Shown here in pieces: positions 37,401 to 49,400 of a DNA stretch of 64,000 bases. Positions within the stretch are counted from its first letter, which is position 1, and every line of letters begins with the position of its first letter. The notes below the pieces were generated by a model. It was not told the origin of the DNA and searched no databases. It was given only the letters and a program-made list of their open reading frames with translations. The stretch is from the NCBI GenBank assembly GCA_036245525.1, contig BTPG01000002.1, positions 126,288,950-126,352,949 of the forward strand, in the 5' to 3' direction. Made by a program: the position numbers and the translations under genes. Origin of the DNA: Semisulcospira habei. Its lineage: Eukaryota; Mollusca; Gastropoda; Semisulcospiridae.

Positions 37401-40400
37401 CAATCATATCCTTCATTGACGGCAACCTCTTAGTGGGCACCACAAAAGAGGACACAGTTCAAAATGGTATTGATATGGTTCAACTGCTTGATGCAGGGGG
37501 TTTCGACGGTCCACGGGGACAAATCTCAATTCCTACCCACGCAAGAGATTACATACTTGGGATTTGTGATTGATTCTATCGACATGTCGATGATACTGAC
37601 GAACGAACGTAAGCAAAAACTGAGCGAAGCGTGCTCCTAAATAATGAGAAAACCAGTAGCCAACATTAGAGCAGTAGCTTCTGTCATTGGGCTGATGGTA
37701 GCAAGTTTTTTCAAGTACTCCTAGGCCCTATCTCTATTATAGGGTCTTTAAACAAAAGAAACCCCGATTTCTCAAAGAAAACAAAGAAAACTGAAAGAGA
37801 ATCATGCCTATAACACAAGACGCGGTTCTTGAGCTGCAATGGTGGGGTGAAAACATTGAATACCAAAGAGCACCCCTACGGAGGGAAGACCCTACCTTTA
37901 CGCTGAAAACAAACAACTCATTTTCAGACAGGCCGGTGCTGTTGTAAGGGGTTTTGGAACGAAAATGACAAAAACAAAAACTGCTGAAAACTATTCCTTT
38001 TGGATTAAAATTGCTCCTCCGAGAGATGATAGACATGCATGTGAGTGTACTGACAGACAACACCACGGCTTTTGCTTGCGTAAACAAGCGGACCAATGGA
38101 AGTGAGTTTAAATGAAGTTACTCGGGATGTCTGGTTCTGGTGTAAGCAGAGGAGACTGTGGCTGAGTGCAGCGCACGTACCAGGTACCAAGACTGTAAAA
38201 GCAGACCGTCTGTCTCGACAGTTGAACAGTGACACAGAGTGGAGAATTGACTCTGAACGTAACTGTTTGCATTCAAAATCAATGCTCTTTTTCCCAAGTA
38301 TGTATCCTTTCTCCCAGACCCTGGGACTTTTCACTGGGGACGTTTTCTTCATTGGTTGGGGTGATTGTACTATGTGGTTTTTTCCCTTTCAGTCGAGTCT
38401 GGTGGTCCTGGCAAAGATAAACAAAGACAAAGCCAGGGGAGTGGTAGTGGCACCATCGTGGCGAAACCAGAGTGTTTTTGGCCAGTGCTGATGCAAATGC
38501 AAACCAGTACTGCTGTCAGCAAGAGATACTTTGTTATGTCAACCAAGCGACTTGACACAAAGACAGACCTCTGCGCAAACCACTGAAACTACAGACTACT
38601 CATTTGCAAGGTGTCAGGGATAGATACAGAGGGATTCTCTTCAGATGCAACCGACATCACCATGTTATCGTGGCGACTGGCCACCTGTCGCTTGTATGAA
38701 GAATACATCACTCCTTCTAGACGGTACGCGAGTGAGAGATCGGTGGATCATGTCTCACCGCCGCTAGCCGAGGCAGTCAAATTTCTTGCATCATTGGCAC
38801 TCAATGACCTGTGCTATAAAGTATAATGCTATGGCTACAGAAGGGTCAGCGCTCAGCTGTTATTTGTGTAGATGGAGTGCCGCTAAGGTCTACAGAAGTG
38901 ATTAAGAGATTCATGAAGGGTGTTGTTGAGAGAAAACTGTTTCCCAAATACCATAGCACATGGAAGGTGAATGTAGTGTTGCACATGCTAAAGACGTGGG
39001 TGCCTCTCAACAAACTTACGTTCGGCAATGAACTCACGCTAAACTGGTAATGCTTATTGCTTTGCTCTCTGGATAAAGGTGCCAAACGCTACGAGCGCTA
39101 AATGTTACTAACATGCAAGTGTATATGTTATGTAACTAAGCTGTTAAAACATTCCATATGGGGAAAACATCATTCATCAGGAACCCATTGAATTTCATGC
39201 TTTTCCAACAGTCATTTCTTTGTATGTGATTCATACGTTAAAAATATTTGAAACAAAACTGAAGACAGACTGGAGCTGACGGACAAAACAGATTAGTTTG
39301 TTGCAGTCCTCGCTCCGCACACTGCGCAGGCCAAGCTCGAATACTGTGGCCAGGTGGTTAAAATGGACTCAAAAGAGAGCACAGGTGGACACTTTGCATT
39401 ATTCTGCTCAGTCCACCAAACTGGCCAGAGCCTCAGCAGCATAAGATATGGGTGCTTCCATAGATGTCATCATGAAAGCTGCGGGATGGACGTTATTATT
39501 GCCGGGTGCCGCGTGTGAAACTCACCTTATGTCGGGTGGTGATGGACAGGTATCTGGCAAAGAAGTAGAGATAAGGCTGCTTGTCATTTCAGTATGACTC
39601 GGCCTTTACGCTCATTACCACTGTTGCTCTCAAATCTCAAGTGCACTTAGTGACGGGATACAGGAAATGAGTAAGAATTGTTAGCAATACAGCGAGACTT
39701 ACCTGTAAGGTGAAGCTGATTGCAAATTCTTACGAATTTGTTGTAGACCGGAACTAGTGCACTTGCCCACCCCACACTGTGTTGAAGAGCACTGCGCTCT
39801 ACCCTGCCCTTTCACTTCGTTGTAAGGTGCACTTGTTCCGGGGTTCCTTCAGTGGTAATGAGCTGTCTTTCAATACTGAGGGGATAGGCAGCGCGCGTTT
39901 CTCAAGTGCACTAGTTCCGGTCTACAACAAATTCGTAAGAATTTGCAATCAGCTTCACCTTACAGGTAAGTCTCGCTGTATTGCTAACAATTAGCTACCA
40001 ACATTTCTTCTGTTTTGCCATCATTTAACATCAGTTTGTTGTTGGTCATCCATGATTTGACATGGTCAATGCACTGGCTTATACTTTGGACGGCATTCAC
40101 AGCTCGCTCGACAGTATCACTTTTGTACATCTGCGTATCATCAGCAAATGCATGATGGGAAATGGAGCGACTACAAATCAGGTCGGACAGGGGCTGAACA
40201 TACAGTAAGAACAATACAGGTCCTAGGACCGAGCCCTGGGGTACACCAAACCGAAGAGGTGATGGCTCAGAACGACAGCCGTCGACAGAAACAATCATGG
40301 ATCGTTCAGTCAGGTATGAACTAAACCATGCCAAGACTGTGCCTTCAATGCCAAATACAGATTGAAGACGGCACAGCAAAATTTCCTGGTCAATAGTGTC

Positions 40401-43400
40401 GAACGCACTGGATAGGTCTAGCAAAGCAAGGACTGTGATCTTACGCTCGTCCAAAGCACAAAGCAGGTCATTGAATATCTTCAGCAAAGCTGTTTCAGTG
40501 CTACGATGGGGACGATATGCAGACTGGAATACACTGAACAGACTATTAGAGTTGACATGCCTTAAAGTTTGAGCAAGGACAATTTTCTCAAGAATCTTTG
40601 ATAGAAATGTAAGATTGGAAACTGGGCGATAGTTTTTCAGAACATTTGGGTCTAAAGATGGTTTCTTCAATAGGGGTTTCACAAGTGCAGTCTTGAAGCT
40701 TTCAGGAAAAATACCAGTGGAGAGAGAGTTGTTGATGACTTGTGTAATGGCAGGCAACACTTCATCCAGGCACTCATACAACAAGGGAGTGGGTATGGGG
40801 TCTAACTCACAAGTTTTGGGGGCAGTGTTTGTGATCACTTTTCTGACCTCATCCTCTAGCACAGGTTCGAAGGCTGAGAGAGGTTCTCCACTGAAGCATT
40901 TTTCGGTGAACAAAACTGAAGTGGGCATGAGATCCAGAGAATCACGAATTTCGCGGACCTTATCAACGAAGTAATCTGCAAAACGCTGAGGCAGCTGGCA
41001 CGGGGGAAATGTAGTGGGAAGAGGTGATGGAGTCTTCTTCACCATAAGCTTATTGGTCACATTATACAACTCTTTGCTTGTTGTGCACTCACTGATCTTC
41101 CTGTTGTAAAACGAAGATTTTGCTCCATGAACAATCTCATTTACATGCTTCTTAGAACATGTGTATATCTGCTTGTGAACAGTCAACCTAGTTGAGCACC
41201 ACATTCTCTCAGCTTGGCGCCGCAATTGCTTAGCCGAACACAGCTCTTTGCTCACAAACCTATACCACGGGCTGATTCTATGAGCTGACTTTTTACGCCT
41301 TGAAGATGGTGCATGATTGTCTAAGACAGTGCGTAAACATGAATCAAACTCCTCGGCACTAGGACTAGGATGGTGAGACAGTGACTGAACGAGGTCAGCC
41401 TTGAAGGCTAGTCTGTCAATGGCACGAACATTGCGCACTATGGTAAGCATAGGCACTGGAGGTGGGACTATGGCCCTCAAATGACTGATCACACAGTAAT
41501 GGTCTGAACATATTGCATCAGAAACCTGTGCTGAGCACAAGATATCATCGTCACATCTATGAAGGATCCAGTCAATAGTATGCCCTTGCCTATGAGTTGG
41601 TTTGTCGACAACTTGTGAAAGACTGAACATGTGTAAAATGTCCATGAGTGCAGAGGTGGTGTGGTGCTTCTGATTGTCAAAGTGGATGTTAAAGTCACCA
41701 AGGACTATCAGACTGCCAGCAAGAGAATTACAGTGATCGAGAAGATCATGAAATTGATCAACAAACATTGAATCAGTTAATTTGTTCTTGCGGTTTGGCG
41801 GAGGTCTGTAGAGGCACAGAAATTGAACAGTTTTCTGAGTTAAAGCTAGAGTAAACTGTACAAGCTCAAAAGACTCATGGGAGAAACTGAAAGACGTTGA
41901 GAATGACGCAAAAGGCTGCAGTGCTTCATGGAGGACGACTGCAATACCACCCCCACGAGAATCGCGGGGGAAGGATTTCACAGAGTATCCAGATGGGGCA
42001 AGATCATTATTATGTATTATTAAAGGTCGTGAACGGTCTGCCATACTTTTGTGTGACGTCATTACACACTAGGATTTGGGGCTGAAATGAGCAGTCAAAT
42101 TTTTGTAGACTATTGTAGTTATTCTAGAAAGTTCTTTCTTTATTAATATTTATGAGTTTCAGTTATGTGTTCCATTCTGATTGGTTGCGTTGTGTGAATT
42201 CCTTAGATTATTCTGGAAAGTCGTTTTACTATAAAAGTTGGTGCTAGGAAGCACGTGTGTACATTGTCATGCATTGTCAGTTGTAGGGACACACAGTTTA
42301 TCGTAGGTACGTGGCCCGTATAGGGTGTACATTGTGAGAGACACAGCGTAATGGTGGTGTACGTTGTATGAGAAACTTTGTGTCGCCAGTTTTTGTATCA
42401 GTGTTGGTGCATTTGGGAATGCATTGTGTGGAGATCGCATCGCTGAAATAAAATATTGTTGGAACGGTTACTCCAGTATTGTCTACAACCTTAAGCCGCG
42501 TGTGACGGGTTGCAGCTGAATGAAGTTTATTTAAAAAGAACCTTACGTGCGTGCGTCTGGTGTGATATCATACTACGACTACGACTCAACCACGTAACAA
42601 TTTGCATGAGACAATTTTGGGTCAACAGTTTAAATTTGTTTGTGCTGCTCTGTGATTTAAGAGTATGGCTTTAGACGGAAAAGTGGAAAATCACAGACCC
42701 CCAGCACCGCTGAAGACCATTTTTACTGTAATTTGGCGCTGTAGCTTTTTGGCTCATATGCGAAGCAAAAGTGAGTCTGTGTTTTGGGCCAGTGGTTGTC
42801 CGTCTGTCGTCCATCGTCTGTCATCCGTCGTCCGTGTTAAACTTTAACGTTGGCATTTTCTCAGAGACTATTCAAGCCATATTCTTCAAACGTCCCCCAA
42901 GGATACTTTGTGGTAAGACCTTTCTAAACATACCAATTTGAGTGACCTCTCACAAAGGTCAAGTCACAAGGGATCAGGAAATAGGTCAAAAATAGGTATA
43001 TTTTGACAATTTATTTTTTTCTCAAATACTATTGACAACTTCAAACCCAAACTTGGTACAAAGATACCTGATGGCAAGACCTTTGTATACGTACTAATTT
43101 AGTTGATCCCTTGGAAAGGTCAAGGTCACAAGAGCTCAGGAAATAGGTGAAAAATAGCCATATTTTGACAAAAGATGTTTTTTTCTCAAATACTAGTCAC
43201 AACTTCAAACCCAAACTTGGTACAGAGATACCTGATGGTAAGACCTATCTATGCATACTAATTTGGATGCCCCCTCAGAAAGGTCAAGGGTCACAAGGGC
43301 TCAGGAAATAGGTAAAAAATAGCCATATTTTGACAGAAGATGTTTTTTTCTCAAATACTATTCACAACTTTAAACCCAAACTTGCTACAGAGATATCTGA

Positions 43401-46400
43401 TGGTAAGACCTATCTATGCATACCAATTTGGATGACCCCTTAGAAAGGTCAAGGGTCACAAGAGGTTGGCAAATGTGTGTAAATTGCTGATTTTTGTTAA
43501 AAATGTAGGTATTCCCAAATTTTTGTTAATTTTTCAACCAAATTTGGTACAGAGATAGCTGATGATAAGACCTTCCTATGCATACTAATTTAGTCGACAT
43601 CACAAAGGTCAAGGGTCACGGGGGGTTGACATGTGTGAAAAATGCTTACATTTTCAGAAAACATGGATTTTGCTGTTGTAGAAGCCAGCCCTTGTCACAA
43701 AGGTCACATATATATTGTTACGATTGTGGTTGTGTTATCCTGTGAGAGCGTACATGTGTTATTCGTAGGTAACGATATGTTGTTTATTTGAGCTAACACG
43801 GTTATGATTTCGTGCCTTTTTTAGTAAGATTTTCTTTTGTTCGTGAGTAGATCCGATTTCGTTTTGTTAAGTTTAGTCCGGAACATTGTAGAAGGGTCGC
43901 ACTGTCTAGTGGCCTCGTAAGTGTCACGTCGGTTAGGTGACATCACAACACTTTCGCTACTTTTTGTTTTCCTGTGCGCGTGTAATGAGCAGCTTTTATT
44001 TTGTTTGGTGAATGTTCTCGTACCTTTTTGAGCTATCATAGATAGGGATACCATACTTTTATGTGTCTTTATTATATGCTAGAATTTAGAGCTGAAGTGA
44101 GCAGCCGTGTTTTTGTAGCCTGATATATTGTTTCTGGAAAGTTTATGTTAATGAGCTTCGGCTGCATGTTTCGTTCTGGTTGTTTGAGTTTATGATTTCC
44201 GTAGAAGATTCTAGATTTTGATAGTGTATATAAGGAGGGCGCTGGGAAAGCCCGTTAGTACATTGTCTTGCTTTGTCAGAGAGACACGCAGTTTATTGCG
44301 AGAGACGCGGTGTATGAGAAACTTTGAGTCGTAGTGTAGACATAGCAAAAGAGACTTTGTATTCAGTAGTTTGTGCATTTGAAAGAGCATTACTGTGAGG
44401 ATATTGTATCACTGAATTAAATATTGTTGGAACTGTTACTCCAGTTTTGTCTACATCCTTAAGCCACGGTTGACGGATTGCAGCTGAATGAGGTCTATTT
44501 AAAAGAACTCTACATGCGTGTGTGTCTGGTGTGTTTATCATACTTCGACTACAACTCCACCACATAACATTTTGGCGACCCCGACGAGACCTCTTCAGTT
44601 GGTTCAGTGGAAAGGGTAGCAGGAGAAAACAGCCAGCAGTGAAAAGCAGAGATGGCGACATCGGAATTGGAGACATTCCTGAAAATTGGAAAGGAATGTG
44701 GACTCGAAGGAGCTCAACTCCTCGAGTTTGTAAAGGAGAGAGAGGAGAAAGAAGAAAAGAGACGAGAGAGAGAAGAAAAGGAGAGATTGGAGAGAGAAGA
44801 GAAAGAAGAAAAGAGACGAGAGAGAGAAGAAAAGGAGAGATTGGAGAGAGAAGAAAAAGAAGAAAAGAAACGAGAGAAAATAGAAAAGGAGAGACTGGAA
44901 AGAGAAAAAAGAGCCAAAGAACGTGAAATCAGGAGACTCGAAATCCAAGCAGAAGAAGCAGAGAAACAGCGAAGAGAAGCAGAGAAACAACGAGAAGAGG
45001 AGCGAGAAGAGGCGGAGAGGCAGCGTCAACATGAAATTCATCTAAAGCAGATGGAGATAGAGGCACAGAGCCAGAGAACTAATGAAGCGACAGCATTAGC
45101 GAGCAGAGAACAAACAGCCCGTGCGCCAAAACTTCCACCTTTCATTGAAAAGTCAGATAAGATGGACGCTTATTTGGAGCGATTCGAGCGCTTCGCAAAT
45201 AGCAACAATTGGAAACAAGAGACTTGGCCTATTAAACTGAGCGCACTTCTAACTGGCAAAGCGCTTGAATTTTACACCCGCTTACCAAGAGAAGAAGCCG
45301 AAGATTATACTCAGTTGAAAGCCGCCCTGTTGAGACAGTACGACTTCACTGAAGAAGGTTACAGGCGATGATTTCGGAACTGCAAGCCTGAAGAAGGAGA
45401 AACACCCGGCCTATTCATTGAGAGAATCAGAAGCTACCTGGAGAAATGGATAGAGCTGGCTGGCCTAAACAGAGAATACCAAGACCTGTGCGACCTCATC
45501 ATCAAAGAACAAGTTTTCAGCGCATGTTCTAAGGACCTGGCCGCCCACCTCAGAGAGCAAAAAGACCAGTCACTAAAGGCCCTGGCCGACTTCGCTCAAA
45601 GATACCTTGACGCTCACAACATGAAGTTCGGGTCCAGTAAGCCACAACATGTGTCTGCACCAGCAGAGGAAATCCACAATGTCAGAGACACCTCGAGATA
45701 CAAGCCGGTGGAGAACCTGACATGTTTTCTCTGTGGAAAGAAAGGTCACAAAGCAATATGGTGTCCTAAAGATGTTCCCCGAGGCGACAACATCAGAAGA
45801 TTCAACCAAGATCGTGGGATAGCAGGCAGAAGCAGTATCACGTCTCAACACCTGTATTAGCCAATGATATGACATCATCCAATGACTTTGAATCCAGAGA
45901 AAAGCGAGTTACACCAGAGCTGATCGAATCTTTCAGAAAGAATGGATGCATCCCAGTAGGAGATAGGACTACATTTTTACCAGTCTCAAACATCGCGCTG
46001 CCTGAGAATGAAGTGCCGAACATGCCGGTGGTGTCAGGATTCGTCGGCGACACACCAGTGAGAGTGTTGAGAGACACTGGTTGCAGTTGCATCATCGTGA
46101 GAGAGGACCTAGTAGCTGAAGACCAGAAGCTACAGGAGTGGACCACCCTCATTTTGGCTGACGGAACTGTAAGGATTATCCCCCTTGCCAAAGTCAGTGT
46201 CGACACCCCATACTTGACAGGAGAGGTGAAGGCGTTGTGCGTGAAGACGCCAGTCTACGACCTCATCATCGGAAACATTGATGGTGCCAGAAACGCAGAC
46301 GGTCCAGATCCAGAGTGGAGACCTGAAATATGTTCTGTTACGACGAGAAGTCAAGCAAAGAAGAGTCATCAGACCATCCCTCTTAAAGTGGCGGACAACA

Positions 46401-49400
46401 CGGAAGCAGCAGTGGTGAATAAAGAAAGGCTGGTGGAGCTACAGAGAGCCGACACCACGCTTGACAAGTTCGAAGGTCAAACCGAGCCTGTGATGCGAAA
46501 GGGAAAAGAGATAACCTTCGAGACCAGAAAAGATATCCTGTACCGGATATTCGATAGCAATGGAGATAAACCTGTGCGTCAAGTAGTAGTTCCTGAACCT
46601 TTGAGAATGCAGGTGATGAAATTGGCACATGATTCCATATTGGGAGGACATTTGGGAATCAACAAGACGCTCGATAGAATCCGAGCCGTCTTCTACTGGC
46701 CTGATATGGGAGGCGACGTCACCCGATTCTGCAGATCATGCGACATATGCCAGAAGACAATCTCCAAGGGAAAGGTGCCCAAGGTTCCTCTAGAGAAAAT
46801 GCCATTGATCGATATGCCTTTCAAGCGGGTAGCTGTTGACCTTGTGGGGCCAATATCTCCTCCGAGTGAAGATGGTCATCGATACATTTTGACCCTGGTG
46901 GACTACTCTACACATTATCCTGAAGCCATACCATTGAAAAAGATCGACACTCCAACAGTAGCAGAGGCGCTCGTCGACATGTTCAGCCGTTTAGGAATTC
47001 CTGAAGAGATCCTGAGTGACCTAGGAACTCAGTTCGTCTCAGACTGCATAGAGGAAGTCAACCGGCTATTGAGCATCCGACACCTTACTACCACCCCTTA
47101 TCACCCCATCTGTAATGGGCTGGTTGAAAAGTTTAATGGAACTTTAAAGGCTATGTTGAAGAAACTGTGCGCTGAGCAGCCAAGGTTGTGGCATAGATAC
47201 ATCAATGCCTTGCTCTTCGCATACCGTGAAGTTCCTCAGGATTCGACAGGGTTTTCCCCTTTTGAATTACTGTACGGTAGGACTGTAAGGGGGCCCATGC
47301 ACATCCTGAAGGATCTGTGGACCAAGGATATCGACGCACCTGAGGTGAAAATCAGCTACCAGTACGTCTTCGACCTGAGAGAGAAGCTGGAAGATACCCT
47401 AAGGATGGCTCGAGAAGAACTAGGGAAGGCGCAGAACAAGGGGAAGCATTACTATGATCGTAAGGCAAAACCTCGACGATTCCAGCCAGGTGACCAAGTG
47501 TTGGTTCTTCTTCCTACCGACAACAACAAACTTCTGATGCAGTGGAAGGGACCATACGTTGTCGACACGGTGGTTGGCATCAACGACTACAGAGTCAAGG
47601 TCAACAATAAGGTGAAAACTTACCATGCTAATTTGCTGAGGAAGTATATTGCGAGAGGTCGTCAAGACAAGACACAAATGGCCGCATCAGTGCGTCTTGC
47701 TGATGACGAAAGACTAGACGACGAGAACTTGTTTGACCTTAATGAACTGTGAACTGTAATTTATGATTTGGTGATGTTCCTGAAACTAACTTTGACATTA
47801 TTTTTAGTTTAACTTAAGGATTCGCAGAACTTTGGAGCAGATTACCTGAGCAGAGCAGTTTAAATGAACATTTCTGTGTCCAGAACTTTTGTATGAAACA
47901 TTTCGGTGCTCAGGACTGTTTACAGGAACTGTGAGACGTTTTCTTTTAAATTCGATTTTCGATGTGTAGTTATATTTATTTAGGGTTTTGTGTAGGTTTA
48001 CACAGCCACAACCGTATTTTTGAAATTTGAGAAGAAATTTTTGTGAAATTTCATTCTTAAGAGGGGGGGTAATGTTACGATTGTGGTTGTGTTATCCTGT
48101 GAGAGCGTACATGTGTTATTCGTAGGTAACGATATGTTGTTTATTTGAGCTATCACGGTTATGATTTCGTGCCTTTTTTAGTAAGATTTTCTTTTGTTCG
48201 TGAGTAGAACCGATTTCGTTTTGTTAAGTTTAGTCCGGAACATTGTAGAAGGGTCGCACTGTCTAGTGGCCTCGTAAGTGTCACGTCGGTTAGGTGACAT
48301 CGCAACATTTTCGCTACTTTTTGTTTTCCTGTGCACGTGTAGTGAGCAGCTTTTATTTTGTTTGGTGAATGTTCTCGTACCTTTTTGAGCTATCATAGAT
48401 AGGGATACCATACTTTTATGTGTCTTTATTATATGCTAGAATTTAGAGCTGAAGTGAGCAGCCGTGTTTTTGTAGCCTGATATATTGTTTCTGGAAAGTT
48501 TATGTTAATGAGCTTCGGCTGCGTGTTTCGTTCTGGTTGTTTGAGTTCATGATTTCCATAGAAGATTCTAGATTTTGATAGTGTATATAAGGAGGGCGCT
48601 GGGAAAGCCCGTTAGTACATTGTCTTGCTTTGTCAGTTGTAGAGACACGCAGTTAATTGCGAGAGACGTGGTGTATGAGAAACTTTGAGTCGTAGTGTAG
48701 ACATAGCAAAAGAGACTTTGTATTCAGTAGTTTGTGCATTTGAAAGAGCATTACTGTGAGGATATTGCATCGCTGAATTAAATATTGTTAGAACTGTTAC
48801 TCTAGTTTTGTCTACATCCTTAAGCCACGGTTGACGGATTGCAGCTGAATGAGGTCTATTTAAAAGAACTCTACGTGCGTGTGTGTCTGGTGTGTTTATC
48901 ATACTTCGACTACAACTCCACCACGTAACATATATATATATATACATGTAAATCGGTCATACACATGAGCCATAATGGCTTTGCCTTTCTTGTTTCTTTA
49001 TGTTTTAGCGTCGCCTGTCTTCTGCGTTGCCTGAGACACACATTCATGTTGATCTGTGACAGAGATGTTTTGTTGGATATACTTTGTGTCACTTTGTGAA
49101 CTTTAAATATTACAGCAGTGAGTCAGGCTGTCAGGAAAAAAATCCCACAAGTCAGATAGGTACCAAGACATACATCCAGTCTGCTCAGACTAAGATCTGT
49201 ACTGTAGCTATGCAGAAACCCAAAGCAGATTGTGTACCCTGATGCGAAAAGCGCTGGAAAAAGAAATCCATGTAACACATGGGGTAACCAAGCATACAAA
49301 GCATTCTACATGAACATAACAAAATAGCGAGAAACTGAGCTAGCAAGTGATACATTTTCATGAGCCTCCCCACCCTGTGAGCGCATTTAAGCCTCTTGCA

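Larger units (their letters stand above)
35361..39992 (+). mobile_element. DIRS-like tyrosine-recombinase retroelement, inactivated
   Basis: Inverted 44-base repeats ATTCTTACTCATTTCCTGTA... at 35361-35404 and its complement at 39635-39678 bound the coding part. Beyond the right repeat lies a perfect 90-base inverted pair (39676-39765 and 39903-39992) around a spacer that contains the complement of the left end (ACTGAGGGGATAGGCAGCGC). Such internal complementary regions mark DIRS elements. RT, RNase H and tyrosine recombinase remnants lie in order. The junctions with the LINE share only ATT, as expected for recombinase-mediated insertion without duplication. Confidence 0.75.
34405..42040 (-). 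mobile_element. L2/CR1-like LINE D inside a Gypsy LTR (5'-truncated)
   Basis: It lies on the minus strand with its (TTA)n 3' tail at 34405-34433 and the conserved 3' stem AGCGCTT...AAGCGCT. The coding halves are at 39990-42040 and 34668-35363. It is cut at the 5' end inside the endonuclease, and a DIRS-like element (35361-39992) splits it. Confidence 0.8.
29216..42599 (+). mobile_element. Gmr1-like Gypsy LTR retrotransposon, copy 1 (with nested insertions)
   Basis: ATTTG at 29211-29215 and 42600-42604 is a perfect 5-base target duplication around TGTTACG...GTAACA ends, which proves a single insertion later split by others. Domain order is gag, zinc knuckle, protease, integrase, then reverse transcriptase and RNase H. 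Integrase before RT is the Gmr1 arrangement, unlike ordinary Ty3/Gypsy. The 5' LTR is internally deleted through the primer-binding site. The 3' LTR is interrupted by an L2-like LINE, which itself contains a DIRS-like element. Stops and frameshifts make it inactive. Confidence 0.85.
43716..48930 (+). mobile_element. Gmr1-like Gypsy LTR retrotransposon, copy 2 (RT/RNase H deleted)
   Basis: TATAT at 43711-43715 and 48931-48935 flanks TGTTACG...GTAACA LTRs of 854 and 858 bases that differ at few sites, so the insertion is recent. After the 5' LTR comes TGGCGACCCCGACGAGAC as the likely primer-binding site. Gag, protease and integrase are present. The RT and RNase H present in copy 1 are replaced by ~60 unrelated bases (47750-47812) before the tract AAGGATTCGCAGAACTTTGG. 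Confidence 0.9.
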
